A stretch of DNA of 64,000 nt from Roseomonas mucosa (GCA_945878375.1 CAMDWG010000016.1:1-64000); one strand, 5' to 3'; shown: positions 15,901 through 25,381, numbered from the stretch's first letter. The notes: a model not told the origin generated them from the letters alone. Program-made: numbers and translations.

Positions 15901-17292
15901 ATGGCGATCGTGACCAAGGGCGTCGAGCCTGCCTCCGTGCTGATGGCGGCCGCACCGCCGGCCTGGCTCGACGAATGGTGCCGCTTTGCCGCGCAGGCGC
16001 GCTTCGCATCCCTGCCACCAGCGGTCGCGCAACGCGCGCGCCTTGCCCTGCTGGACTGCATCGGCGCCATCGCGGCCGGCGCCCAGGAAGCGGAGGTGCA
16101 GGCGCTGGCCGCGCGGATGCTGGCGCGGGAAGGCACGGGCGACGCGCCGGTCATCGGCCTGCCGCTGGCCGCCCGGCCCGGCACGGCGGCGTTCCTGAAC
16201 GGCACATCGGGCACGATGCTGGAGCTTGATGAGGGGAACCAGTATGCGCGCGGCCATCCCGCGATCCATGTCGTCCCCGCGCTGCTCGCAGCACCCCGCG
16301 GCGATGGCGCGGCGCTGCTGACGGCGCTCGCCATCGGCTATGAATTCGGCAGCCGCGTGGGCATCGCGAGCAAGCTGAATGTCGCGATGCATCCGCACGG
16401 CACCTGGGGCACTTTGGGTGCGGCGATGGGCATCGCGAAGCTGCATGGCGCGACGGCCGAGGAGTTCCGCGGCACCATCAATATGGCGGCCTCGCTCGGC
16501 CTCGCGACGTCGCGCAAGACGATGCTGGAAGGCGGCACGGTGCGGAACACCTATGCCGGCGTGTCGAACATGCTCGGGCTCACGGTATGGGACCTGGTCC
16601 GCGCCGGCTTCGAGGGCGAGCGCGACGGCGTCGGCACCGTCTTCGGGAGCGTGGCAGCGAACGACTTCCGCCCGGCGGAGATGGTGGCGGATCTCGGCAC
16701 GCGCTGGGAGATCGCTCGCAACTACTTCAAGCGTCATGCCGCGTGCCGCTACACGCATGGCGCGCTGGATGCGCTGCAGATGATCCTGGCGAAGACCGGC
16801 CCCTTGCAGCCCGACCAGGTGCGCGCGATTGAGGTCGAGACCTATGTCTGGGCCGCGCAGCTTGATAGTCCGCTGGCGCCCAACATGCTGGCGGCGAAGT
16901 TCAGCATTCCCTTCGCGCTCGCCACCACCATCGCCCATGGCGCTGCGACCGTGCCCGCCTTCCGCGCCCCGGCGCGGGAGAATGCGGCGGTGCAGGCGCT
17001 GGCGCAGCGTGTGACGGTGAATGAGGATCCGGCGCTGACGGCGCAGCTCCCCGGGCTTCGCCCCGCGCGGCTTCGCCTGACGCTGGCCGATGGCTCGGTG
17101 CACAGCGCGGAGGTCACGACCAATCGCGGCGACACCGAGGATCCCTACACCGAGGCCGAGGTGCGGGCGAAGTTCCGCGAACTGACCGACCCCGTCTATG
17201 GCCCCGCGCGCGCCCAGGCGATTGAGGATGCGGTGCTGGCCTTCGGCCCGCATCAGGAAGCATCGGCGCTGACGGAGCTGCTCTCACGATGA
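15901..17292 (+). CDS. MmgE/PrpD family protein
   Basis: The product is 463 aa. The ATG follows GGAAGGAG right after the repeat element. The family features are ARLALLDCIGAIAAGAQEAEV near residue 45, GTSGTMLELDEGN and YARGHPAIHVVPALLA around 105-125, and KRHAACRYTHGALDAL around residue 280, where the CRYTH-type segment is characteristic. Members include 2-methylcitrate dehydratase PrpD and cis-aconitate decarboxylase, but most paralogues in amide and hydantoin clusters have unassigned dehydratase or isomerase roles. No prpB or prpC is nearby, so 2-methylcitrate cycling is not supported. It is ATGA-coupled to hyuB. Confidence 0.87.
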   Translation: MAIVTKGVEPASVLMAAAPPAWLDEWCRFAAQARFASLPPAVAQRARLALLDCIGAIAAGAQEAEVQALAARMLAREGTGDAPVIGLPLAARPGTAAFLNGTSGTMLELDEGNQYARGHPAIHVVPALLAAPRGDGAALLTALAIGYEFGSRVGIASKLNVAMHPHGTWGTLGAAMGIAKLHGATAEEFRGTINMAASLGLATSRKTMLEGGTVRNTYAGVSNMLGLTVWDLVRAGFEGERDGVGTVFGSVAANDFRPAEMVADLGTRWEIARNYFKRHAACRYTHGALDALQMILAKTGPLQPDQVRAIEVETYVWAAQLDSPLAPNMLAAKFSIPFALATTIAHGAATVPAFRAPARENAAVQALAQRVTVNEDPALTAQLPGLRPARLRLTLADGSVHSAEVTTNRGDTEDPYTEAEVRAKFRELTDPVYGPARAQAIEDAVLAFGPHQEASALTELLSR

Positions 17293-18968
17293 CCGGCCTC
17301 GACCCGGTGACCCTCGCCGTCCTGAAGGGCCGGCTGGAGCAGATCGCGGATGAGATGGACGCGACGCTGTATCGCAGCGCGTTCAACCCCATCATCGCGG
17401 AAGCGCGCGACGCCTGCCACGGCCTCTATCACGCCGAGACGGGTGCCACGCTGGTCCAGGGCACGAAGGGCCTGCCGATCTTCGTCGGCGCCATGTCCTT
17501 CGCCGTGCAGGCGGTGATCCGCCGCGTCGCGAATGGCGCGGGGCTGGAGCCGGGCGACACCTTCCTGTTCAACGACCCCTATGAGGGCGGCACGCATCTG
17601 AACGATTTCCGCCTGGTCCGGCCGGTGTTCCGCCAGGGGAAGCTGTTCTGCTGGCTGGCGAGCGTGGGGCATTGGCTCGATATCGGTGGCAATGTGCCGG
17701 GCAACTACAATCCGCGCGCGACGGAAAGCCATCAGGAAGGCGTCCGCATCCCACCGGTGAAGCTGATCCGCGCCGGCGTTATGCAGCAGGATATCCTCGA
17801 CATCCTCGCCGCCAATTCGCGCGTGCCGCAATCCAACTGGGGCGACCTGAACGGGCAGCTCAACGCGCTCGACCTCGGGGAACGCCGCCTGGGCCAGCTG
17901 CTGGACGAGCATGGGGAAGCGAAGCTGGACGCGGCCTTCGGCGCGCTCGCGGATCGCGCCGCCGCGCTGATGGAGGCCGAGATCCGTGGCCTGCCGGAAG
18001 GCCGCATCGTCTTCGAGGATTATCTCGACAATGACGGCGTTACCGACGAACGCCTGACCATCGCGCTGGATATGGAAATCCGCGACGGGCGGATGCTGCT
18101 GGATTTCTCGCGCAGCTCGCCGGCCTGCCTCGGGCCGATCAACATCAGCTACGCCACGACGGTTGCGGCCTGTTATGTCGCGCTGAAGCACGCCTTCCCG
18201 GATGTGCCGGCCAATGCCGGCGTGCTGCGGCCGATCGAATTCGTGATCCCCGACATCTCGCTGCTCGGCGTCGGGCCGCCGCGGCCGGTGGCGGGCTATA
18301 CCGAGACGATCCTGCGGCTGATCGGCGTCGTCTTCGGCGCGCTGGGCAAGGTGGTGCCGGACCGCGCGACGGCCGCGCCCTTTGGCACGATCAACGCGCT
18401 GTCGCTCAGCGGCCAGCGCAAGAACGGCACGCGCTGGGTGATGTTCTCCTTCTTCGGCGGCGGGCTGGGCGGCAATCCGGAAAGCGACGGGCTGCACCAC
18501 GCGAACAACCCGATCTCCACCGCCACCATCCCGCCGGCCGAAATTCTGGAAGCGGCCTATCCGGTGATGTTCACGCAATGGGCGCTGCGGCCTGATTCGG
18601 GCGGCGCGGGCCTGCATCGCGGCGGCGTCGGCGCGGTCTATGAGATCGAGGCGCTGTCCCCCGGCGTCACGGAAGTCGCGCTGTTGGGCGAACGTGGTCG
18701 CTACGCGCCCTTCGGTGTCTCCGGCGGGCATGAAGGCGCGCTGAACCGCTTCGCCTGGCAGACGAAGGATGGGTGGGCAAGCCCGCCGATGGCGAGCAAG
18801 GTGGTCGGCGTGAAGATCGTAGCCGGCCAGCGCCTGCGGCTTGAATCGCCGGGTGGCGGCGGCTGGGGCGACCCGATGCAGCGGCCGCGCGACGCGGTGG
18901 CGCGCGACATCCGCCTCGGCTTCGTGAGCGCCGAGGGCGCGGCGCGCGACTACGGATACAAGGCATGA
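17289..18968 (+). CDS. hyuB: Hydantoinase B/oxoprolinase-family subunit (HyuB)
   Basis: The product is 559 aa, near the usual length for a separate B subunit. It opens DPVTLAVLKGRLEQIADEMDATLYRSAFN and contains LFNDPYEGGTHLNDF and DFSRSSPACLGPINI, all typical of HyuB/acetone-carboxylase-beta-like chains; the end ESPGGGGWGDPMQRP is the family C terminus. With HyuA it forms ATP-dependent hydrolases of cyclic amides such as N-methylhydantoin or 5-oxoproline, or carboxylases. Coupled at both ends by ATGA overlaps. The substrate is not predictable from the sequence. Confidence 0.92.
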   Translation: MTGLDPVTLAVLKGRLEQIADEMDATLYRSAFNPIIAEARDACHGLYHAETGATLVQGTKGLPIFVGAMSFAVQAVIRRVANGAGLEPGDTFLFNDPYEGGTHLNDFRLVRPVFRQGKLFCWLASVGHWLDIGGNVPGNYNPRATESHQEGVRIPPVKLIRAGVMQQDILDILAANSRVPQSNWGDLNGQLNALDLGERRLGQLLDEHGEAKLDAAFGALADRAAALMEAEIRGLPEGRIVFEDYLDNDGVTDERLTIALDMEIRDGRMLLDFSRSSPACLGPINISYATTVAACYVALKHAFPDVPANAGVLRPIEFVIPDISLLGVGPPRPVAGYTETILRLIGVVFGALGKVVPDRATAAPFGTINALSLSGQRKNGTRWVMFSFFGGGLGGNPESDGLHHANNPISTATIPPAEILEAAYPVMFTQWALRPDSGGAGLHRGGVGAVYEIEALSPGVTEVALLGERGRYAPFGVSGGHEGALNRFAWQTKDGWASPPMASKVVGVKIVAGQRLRLESPGGGGWGDPMQRPRDAVARDIRLGFVSAEGAARDYGYKA

Positions 18969-21031
18969 CCAGCAAGCCACCCATGGGACAGATCGTCGGC
19001 GTCGATGTCGGCGGCACCTTCACCGATCTGTTCCTGTTCGACCCGGCGCAGGCCACGTTCCGCACCGCGAAGGTCCCCTCCAACCGGGGTGACGAGGCGG
19101 TGGGGTTCATGGCGGGGCTCCGCGCGCTTGGCGGCCCGGCTGGGTTCGAGGCCATCGTGCATGGCACGACCGTCGGCACCAATGCGCTGCTGGAACGCAA
19201 GGGCGCGAAGCTCGGCGTGATCACCACCCAGGGTTTCCGGGACGTGCTGGAGATGCGCCGGCGCGACCGGCGCAACACCTGGGGCCTCTGGGGCGAATTC
19301 CTGCCGATCGCGGAACGTGACATGCGCGCAGAGGTGCCGGAACGCACCCTGGCGAACGGCACCATCCACGCGCCGATCGATGTGGCGGCGGTCGAGGCCG
19401 CGGCGCGTGACCTGCTGGCGCGCGGTGCGGAAGCTTGCGCCATCGTCTTCATCAACGCCTATGCCAACCCGGCCAATGAACGCGCGGCGGCGGCGGCGGT
19501 GCGCGCGATCTGGCCGAATGCGCATGTCAGCGTCTCGTCCGAGATCTTGCCGGAAATCCGAGAATTCGAACGCGCCTCGACCACCGCGCTCAACGCCTAT
19601 CTCCAGCCGGGGGTGGCGAACTACCTGGGCAAGCTGGAAGGCGCGCTGGGGGAAGCGGGCTTCGGCGGGCGCTTCCACATCGTGCAGTCGAATGGCGGCA
19701 TCATGTCCACCGCCACCGCGCGCGCCATCCCCGTTCGCACGGCGCTGTCGGGCCCGGCGGCGGGCGTGATCGCGGCGGCGGCCATCGCGCGCGCGGCGGG
19801 GTTCGAGAATGCGATCACCTGCGACCTCGGCGGCACCAGCTTCGATGTCTCGCTGGTCACCGATGGGCGGATGGCGCTGGCGGCGCAGGCGACGATCGAT
19901 TTCGGCGTCGTCATCCGGTCCCCGATGATCGAGATCACGACCATCGGCGCCGGCGGCGGGTCCATCGCGCATGTGGATCGCGGCGGGCTGCTGCAGGTGG
20001 GCCCGGAAAGCGCGGGCAGCCGGCCGGGGCCGGTCTGCTACGGGCAGGGCAATACGCGCCCGACGCTGACGGATGCGAATGTCGTGCTTGGCCGCATCAA
20101 TGCCGAACGCCCCATCGGCGGCGCGCTGTCGCGGCTGGATGTGGATGGCGCGAAGGCGGCCATCGCGGCCCATGTCGGCGACCCGCTCGGCCTCGGCGCG
20201 ATGGAGGCGGCGGAAGCCATCGTGCGCGTCGCCAATGCGAAGATGGCCGGCGCGATCCGGCTTGTGTCCATCGAGCGCGGGCATGATCCGCAGAAATTCG
20301 TGGCCCTTCCCTTCGGCGGCGGCGGCGCGCTGCATGTCGGCGCGCTGATCAAGGATGTGGGGCTGAAGGCTGCGCTGGTGCCGCGCTTCCCCGGTGTCAC
20401 CAGCGCCATCGGCTGCGTGATCGCCGATGTGCGGCACGATCAGGTCCGCACGCTGAACCTCTCGCTCGACGGCATCGACGCCGCCGCGCTGGATGCGCGG
20501 ATGGTGGAGGAAGCCACCGCCGCGCGCGGGGTGGTGGAGGCCGCGGGCCTTCCCGTCTCCCGCATCGAGATCCGCTTCGAGCTGGACATGCATTACGCCG
20601 GCCAGACGCACACCGTCGGCGTGCCGCTGCCGCTGCATGTGATCGGCGGCACGACCGGCGTTTCGGAGGCGATCATCCGCAGCGCCTTCGAGGGCGCCTA
20701 CCAGCAGGCCTTCTCTCGCCTTCTGCCAGGCCTGCCGATCCGCATCGTCACGCTGCGGACCGCCGCCATCGGCGTGCGGCCCGATTTCGACCTGGCGGCG
20801 CTCGCGCCGCCCAAGGACGCGACGCTGGAAGGCGCTGCGCGCGGTGCGCGGCAGGTCTGGTTCGACGGCGCCTGGCACGCGGCCACGATCTGGTCGCGGC
20901 TTGATTTGCCGGAAGGCGCCATCGTCCACGGGCCCGCGATCCTGGAACAGCCGGATGCGACGGTGGTGGTGGACCCGGACCTGACGGCGCGCGTCGACCG
21001 CTTCGGCAATTTGATCATCGAGCGCGAGTGA
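18965..21031 (+). CDS. hyuA: Hydantoinase A/oxoprolinase-family subunit (HyuA)
   Basis: The product is 688 aa, starting at an ATG that overlaps the hyuB stop. The N-terminal actin-like ATP site reads GVDVGGTFTDLFLFD (residues ~13-27), with VHGTTVGTNALLERKGAK next; a second nucleotide motif TCDLGGTSFDVSLV lies near 290 and GGGGALHVGAL near 450. This is the ATP-using subunit of HyuAB enzymes. Gene order B then A is the reverse of many clusters. Together with the isochorismatase-fold gene downstream it resembles an N-methylhydantoin to N-carbamoyl amino acid route, which is inference. Confidence 0.93.
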   Translation: MTSKPPMGQIVGVDVGGTFTDLFLFDPAQATFRTAKVPSNRGDEAVGFMAGLRALGGPAGFEAIVHGTTVGTNALLERKGAKLGVITTQGFRDVLEMRRRDRRNTWGLWGEFLPIAERDMRAEVPERTLANGTIHAPIDVAAVEAAARDLLARGAEACAIVFINAYANPANERAAAAAVRAIWPNAHVSVSSEILPEIREFERASTTALNAYLQPGVANYLGKLEGALGEAGFGGRFHIVQSNGGIMSTATARAIPVRTALSGPAAGVIAAAAIARAAGFENAITCDLGGTSFDVSLVTDGRMALAAQATIDFGVVIRSPMIEITTIGAGGGSIAHVDRGGLLQVGPESAGSRPGPVCYGQGNTRPTLTDANVVLGRINAERPIGGALSRLDVDGAKAAIAAHVGDPLGLGAMEAAEAIVRVANAKMAGAIRLVSIERGHDPQKFVALPFGGGGALHVGALIKDVGLKAALVPRFPGVTSAIGCVIADVRHDQVRTLNLSLDGIDAAALDARMVEEATAARGVVEAAGLPVSRIEIRFELDMHYAGQTHTVGVPLPLHVIGGTTGVSEAIIRSAFEGAYQQAFSRLLPGLPIRIVTLRTAAIGVRPDFDLAALAPPKDATLEGAARGARQVWFDGAWHAATIWSRLDLPEGAIVHGPAILEQPDATVVVDPDLTARVDRFGNLIIERE

Positions 21032-21645
21032 CGCCCATGTCCGCCGACGCCATCCCGATCCAGCAGACCGCGCTGCTGCTGTGTGACCTGCAGAATGACT
21101 TCATCCATCCTGATGGGGCCTATGGGAAGGCGGGGCAGGGGGCGCCTGCCATCGCGGCCATCCCCGCGCGCGTCGCGCCGCTGGCGCAGGCGATCCGCGC
21201 CAAGGGCGGTTGGATCGCCTCCACCCATTTCACGCTGTTCACGGGCCGGAATGGCGAGCCCTTCATCGACCCGCATCTGAAGACAATGCGCCCCTTCCTG
21301 AAGAAGGGCGACTTCGTGATGGGCAGCTGGGGCCACCAGGTCGTCGATGAACTCGCGCCGTCCGACCTGCCGGTGGAGAAGGTGGGGTATGACGCCTTCT
21401 ACGCCACGCGGCTGGAATGGATCCTGCGGAAGGTCGGCATCCGCCGGCTGATCGTCAGCGGCATCGTCACGAATGGGGGCGTGTCCTCCACCGTTCGCGG
21501 CGCGCATGTGCGGGAATTCCAGGTGACGGTGCTGGAGGATGGCTGCGCCGCCTTCACGCAGGAATTGCACGACACCGCCATCGCCGCGCTGCGCCCGGTG
21601 GCGGAGATCAGCACCGTCGCGAAGGAATTGGCGAAGCTCGCATGA
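21028..21645 (+). CDS. Isochorismatase-fold hydrolase-like protein lacking the catalytic Cys
   Basis: The product is 205 aa from the GTG overlapping the hyuA stop (an ATG three codons on is the alternative). The fold is clear: LLLCDLQNDFIHPDG provides the catalytic Asp (D20), VEKVGYDAFYATRL the Lys (K118), and VSGIVTNGGVSSTVRGAH the nucleophile loop. In N-carbamoylsarcosine amidase, RutB and relatives this loop reads TNxCV; here Gly occupies the Cys position (codons AAT GGG GGC GTG). Cysteine-hydrolase chemistry is therefore unlikely unless another residue substitutes. Its place after HyuBA suggests it handles the N-carbamoyl or amide product. Confidence 0.85.
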   Translation: MTPMSADAIPIQQTALLLCDLQNDFIHPDGAYGKAGQGAPAIAAIPARVAPLAQAIRAKGGWIASTHFTLFTGRNGEPFIDPHLKTMRPFLKKGDFVMGSWGHQVVDELAPSDLPVEKVGYDAFYATRLEWILRKVGIRRLIVSGIVTNGGVSSTVRGAHVREFQVTVLEDGCAAFTQELHDTAIAALRPVAEISTVAKELAKLA

Positions 21646-23054
21646 CCGCGCGCATCATCACCGAGGCCGATCCCACCTTCGAGACGGAGCTTCCCGTCGC
21701 GATCATCGGCGCCGGCGCGGCGGGGCTGGTGGCCGCGCTGGCCTGCCACGCCGCGGGGGTGGAGCCGCTGGTGATCGAACGCGATCCGGTGCCGCGCGGC
21801 TCCACCAGCCTCTCGGCCGGGCTGATCCCGGCCGCGGGCACGCGCTTCCAGCGCGAACGCGACATCCTGGACGATGCGGAGACCTTCGCCGCCGACATCC
21901 AGAAGAAGGCGCATGGGCAGGCCGACCCCGCGCTGGTCGCCCTGGTCGCGCGGGCCGCCGCGCCGACCATCGACTGGCTGGCGGAGGCGCATGGCCTCGA
22001 CTTCAGCGTGGTGCATGATTTCGACTATCCCGGCCACAGCAACCGCCGCATGCACGGCCTGCCGAGCCGGAGCGGGGCGGAACTGGTGGACCGGCTGCGC
22101 GACGCCGCCGAACGGGCCGGCATCCCGCTGCTGACGGAGGCGCGCGTGACGACGCTGATCCGCGACACGCAGGGGCGCTTAAGCGGGCTGGTCGCGGAAC
22201 GCCCCGATGGCAGCGCGGAGCGCATCGGCGCGCGCGCCATCGTGCTGGCTTGCAGCGGCTATGCCGGCAACAAGGCGCTGGTGCGGAAATACATCCCCGA
22301 GCTCGCGGATGCGCTCTATTTCGGCCATCCGGGCAATGAGGGTGAGGCGGTGCTCTGGGCCGAGCAACTCGGCGCGGCGCTGCGGGACATGACAGGCCAT
22401 CAGGGCCACGGATCGGTGGCGCATCCGCAGGGCATCCTCGTGTCCTGGGCGGTGATCATGGAAGGCGGCTTCCAGGTGAACCGCGATGGCGCGCGGTTCT
22501 GGAACGAGAGCAGCGGCTATTCCGAAGCCGGCGTCGCCGTGCTGTCGCAGCCGGATGGCGTGGCGTGGGACATCTTCGACGCCCGCATCGCCGGCATCGC
22601 CCGCCAGTTCGAGGATTTCCGCCAGGCCGAGGCGCAGGGCGCCGTTCTGCGCGCGGACACGATCGAGGAACTGGCCGCGAAGGCGAAGCTGCCGCCGGCG
22701 CAACTCGCCGCGAGCTTCGCCGCCGTCGAGGCCGAAAAGGGCAAGGGCGCGACGGATGCCTTCGGACGCGACTGGTCGCGCGGCGCCCCGCTGGCGGCGC
22801 CCTTCTGCGCCGTGCGGGTCACGGGCGCGCTGTTTCATAGCCAGGGCGGGTTGGCGGTGGATGACGCCGCGCGGGTCAGGCTTGCGGATGGCGGGATCGT
22901 GCCGAACCTGTTCGCGGCAGGCGGCGCGGCTTGCGGCGTCAGCGGGCCGGAGGCATCCGGTTATCTGTCGGGCAATGGGTTGCTGAGCGCGGTGGCGCTG
23001 GGACGTATCGCTGGAATCGGCGCGGCGCGTATCGCGCAAGGGGAGCAGGTCTGA
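21642..23054 (+). CDS. FrdA/3-ketosteroid-dehydrogenase-like FAD-binding protein
   Basis: The product is 470 aa; the ATG overlaps the previous stop by 4 nt, and the ORF-track start is inside the previous gene. FAD binding is seen in VAIIGAGAAGLVAALACHAAG (residues ~17-37) and in the C-terminal GGAACGVSGPEASGYLSGNGLL. The intermediate STSLSAGLIPAAG and SGYAGNKALVRKY fit the FAD_binding_2 (fumarate reductase/KstD) family. Such enzymes reduce or desaturate enoates and related compounds. Coupled to the molybdopterin gene by TGATG. The substrate is unknown, presumably a metabolite of this operon. Confidence 0.85.
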   Translation: MTARIITEADPTFETELPVAIIGAGAAGLVAALACHAAGVEPLVIERDPVPRGSTSLSAGLIPAAGTRFQRERDILDDAETFAADIQKKAHGQADPALVALVARAAAPTIDWLAEAHGLDFSVVHDFDYPGHSNRRMHGLPSRSGAELVDRLRDAAERAGIPLLTEARVTTLIRDTQGRLSGLVAERPDGSAERIGARAIVLACSGYAGNKALVRKYIPELADALYFGHPGNEGEAVLWAEQLGAALRDMTGHQGHGSVAHPQGILVSWAVIMEGGFQVNRDGARFWNESSGYSEAGVAVLSQPDGVAWDIFDARIAGIARQFEDFRQAEAQGAVLRADTIEELAAKAKLPPAQLAASFAAVEAEKGKGATDAFGRDWSRGAPLAAPFCAVRVTGALFHSQGGLAVDDAARVRLADGGIVPNLFAAGGAACGVSGPEASGYLSGNGLLSAVALGRIAGIGAARIAQGEQV

Positions 23055-25381
23055 TGGGTCACGTGGCGGAGCAGTTTGGCATCGGCCAACCCGTGCGGCG
23101 GAAGGAAGACGTGCGCTTCCTGACCGGGCACGGCCACTACACGGATGATGTGAACCTGGCCGGCCAGGCGCATATGGCGATCCTGCGGTCTCCGCACGCC
23201 AATGCGCGGATCGTGTCGATGGATCTCACCGCCGCGCGCGCCGCGCCCGGCGTGCTGCTGGTGCTGACCGGCGCGGATGCGGAAGCCGATGGGCTCGGCC
23301 ATTGCCCGCTGATGGCGGAAATCCCGCCCCTGGCAGGCACGCCCCCGGTCTTCTGCCCGCCGAAGCCGATCCTGGCGGTGGGCGCCGTGCGCTTCGTGGG
23401 CGATGCCGTCGTCGCGATCGTCGCCGAGACCCGCGCCCAGGCGCAGGACGCGGCGGAACTGGTCGAGATCGACTACGACATGCTGCCCGCCATCACCGAC
23501 ACGGCCCGCGCGCTGGACGCCGATGCGCCGGTGATCTGGGAGGAGCGCGGATCGAACCTCTGCGTCCATTGGTCGAATGGCCGCAAGGCCGAGGCGGATG
23601 CGGCCTTCGCGGCGGCGGCGCACACCGTCTCCATCGAACTGGTGCAGAACCGCGTGGTCGGCAACCCGATGGAGCCGCGGGTTGCCATCGGCGCCTGGAA
23701 CGCGGAACGCGACCGGTATGAGCTGACCAGCCCGACCCAGGGCGCGGTGCGCGTGCGCGACGGGCTGGCGCAATTCGTCTTCAAGGTGCCGAAGGAACAG
23801 CTGCGCGTGCATTCGCCCGATGTCGGCGGCGGCTTCGGCTTGCGCGGCAAGATCTTTCCTGAATCCGCGATGGTGTTGTGGGCCGCGAAGAAGCTCGGCC
23901 GGCCGGTGAAGTGGCGTGCGGATCGCAGCGAGACCTTCGTCTCCGACCCCCATGGCCGCGACCATGTCACGACGGCGGAGATGGCCTTCGACGCGCAAGG
24001 CAAGGCGCTCGGCCTGCGGGTGCGGACCATCGCCTCCGTCGGCGCCTATCTGATGGATTTCGGCCCGCGCATCCCGACCGTGGCCGGCGCGCGCATCGCC
24101 GGCACGGTCTATGACCTGCAGGCGGTGAACATGGAGGTGCGCTGCGCCTTTACCAACACCGTGCCCACCGACGCCTATCGCGGCGCCGGGCGGCCCGAGA
24201 TCGCCTACACCATCGAACGTCTGCTCGACCTCGGCGCGGCGAAGCTCGGTCTGGCGAAGGACGAGATCCGGCGGCGCAACTACATCCGACCCGACCAGAT
24301 CCCCTACACCAACTGCGTCGGCAATGTGCTCGACAGCGGCGATTTCGCGGGCACGCAGGCGATGGCGCTGAAGCTGGCGGATTGGGAAGGCTTCCCCGCC
24401 CGCCGGGCGGAAGCGAAGGCGCGCGGCAAGCTGCGCGGCATCGGCATCGGCTATTTCATCGAGGCCTCGGGCGGCCAGCCGCAGGAATGGGCGCGCGTCA
24501 CCATCACGCCGGAAGGCAAGGCGCGCCTTGTCGTCGGCACCTTCAGCCACGGCCAGGGGCATGAGACCGCCTTCGCGCAGATCATCCATGCCCGGCTCGG
24601 CATTCCCTTCGACGATGTGGAACTGATCCAGGGCGACACCGATGTGGTGGAGCAGGGCTTCGGCACCGGCGGGTCGCGGTCGTCGCAGATGGGTGGCGTC
24701 GCGACGTCTCGTGCCTCGGATGCCGTGCTGGTCAAGGCGAAGCGCATCGCGGCGCATCTGCTGGAAGCGGCAGAGGCGGATATCGAGCGTGACGGTACCC
24801 GCTTCCGCGTGGCGGGCACCGATCTCGGCATCGGCTGGGCCGAGGTCGCCGCCGCAGCCAACGATCCGGCACGCCTGCCTGCGGGCGAGGCGCCCGGCCT
24901 CGACGAACGCGTGCTCTACAAGCGCGAGTCCGAATGCAACTTCCCGAATGGCTGCCACGTGGCGGAGGTCGAGATCGACCCCGATACCGGCCTGCTGCAG
25001 GTGGTGAACTATGCCTGCGTCGATGATGTCGGCAACGTGATCAATCCGATGCTCGTGCACGGCCAGTCGCATGGCGGCATCGCGCAGGGGCTGGGGCAGG
25101 CGGTGCTGGAAGCCGTGCGCTATGACGACGACAGCGGCCAGTTCCTGACCGCGACCTTCATGGATTACGCGATGCCGCGCGCCGCCGACCTGCCGCCGAT
25201 GGAGGTCGATTTCAACATCGTGCCGACGCCGGTGAACGAGCTGGGCGTCAAGGGCGCGGGTGAGGGTGGGGCCTGCGGCGCGCCGCCGGCCATCGTGAGT
25301 GCGGCCTGCGATGCGCTCGGTGTGGCGCATATCGATATGCCGCTGACGCCGGAACGCGTCTGGCGCGCCCTGGCGCGCTGA
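23054..25381 (+). CDS. Xanthine dehydrogenase/CoxL-family molybdopterin-binding large subunit
   Basis: The product is 775 aa from an ATG overlapping the previous stop (GGGGAGCAGG upstream). An N-terminal hammerhead domain (GQPVRRKEDVRFLTGHGHYTDD) is followed by molybdopterin motifs GGGFGLRGK, the form-II type AYRGAGRPE, a GTGGSRSS segment and the catalytic Glu in VKGAGEGG near the C terminus. Enzymes of this family hydroxylate aldehydes, purines or N-heterocycles and normally need a [2Fe-2S] small and FAD medium subunit; neither is encoded here. It is the last gene of the block and is followed by a hairpin. AYRGAGR argues against true CO dehydrogenase. Confidence 0.9.
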   Translation: MGHVAEQFGIGQPVRRKEDVRFLTGHGHYTDDVNLAGQAHMAILRSPHANARIVSMDLTAARAAPGVLLVLTGADAEADGLGHCPLMAEIPPLAGTPPVFCPPKPILAVGAVRFVGDAVVAIVAETRAQAQDAAELVEIDYDMLPAITDTARALDADAPVIWEERGSNLCVHWSNGRKAEADAAFAAAAHTVSIELVQNRVVGNPMEPRVAIGAWNAERDRYELTSPTQGAVRVRDGLAQFVFKVPKEQLRVHSPDVGGGFGLRGKIFPESAMVLWAAKKLGRPVKWRADRSETFVSDPHGRDHVTTAEMAFDAQGKALGLRVRTIASVGAYLMDFGPRIPTVAGARIAGTVYDLQAVNMEVRCAFTNTVPTDAYRGAGRPEIAYTIERLLDLGAAKLGLAKDEIRRRNYIRPDQIPYTNCVGNVLDSGDFAGTQAMALKLADWEGFPARRAEAKARGKLRGIGIGYFIEASGGQPQEWARVTITPEGKARLVVGTFSHGQGHETAFAQIIHARLGIPFDDVELIQGDTDVVEQGFGTGGSRSSQMGGVATSRASDAVLVKAKRIAAHLLEAAEADIERDGTRFRVAGTDLGIGWAEVAAAANDPARLPAGEAPGLDERVLYKRESECNFPNGCHVAEVEIDPDTGLLQVVNYACVDDVGNVINPMLVHGQSHGGIAQGLGQAVLEAVRYDDDSGQFLTATFMDYAMPRAADLPPMEVDFNIVPTPVNELGVKGAGEGGACGAPPAIVSAACDALGVAHIDMPLTPERVWRALAR

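Noticed and set aside
15901-17292. Assignment as prpD of a methylcitrate cycle
   Set aside because: No prpB, prpC or acnD nearby; the operon context is amide/hydantoin-type, so only the family name is given.
23054-25381. Assignment as carbon monoxide dehydrogenase CoxL
   Set aside because: The active-site loop is AYRGAGR (form II type) rather than the AYxCSFR of true CODH, and coxMS are absent.
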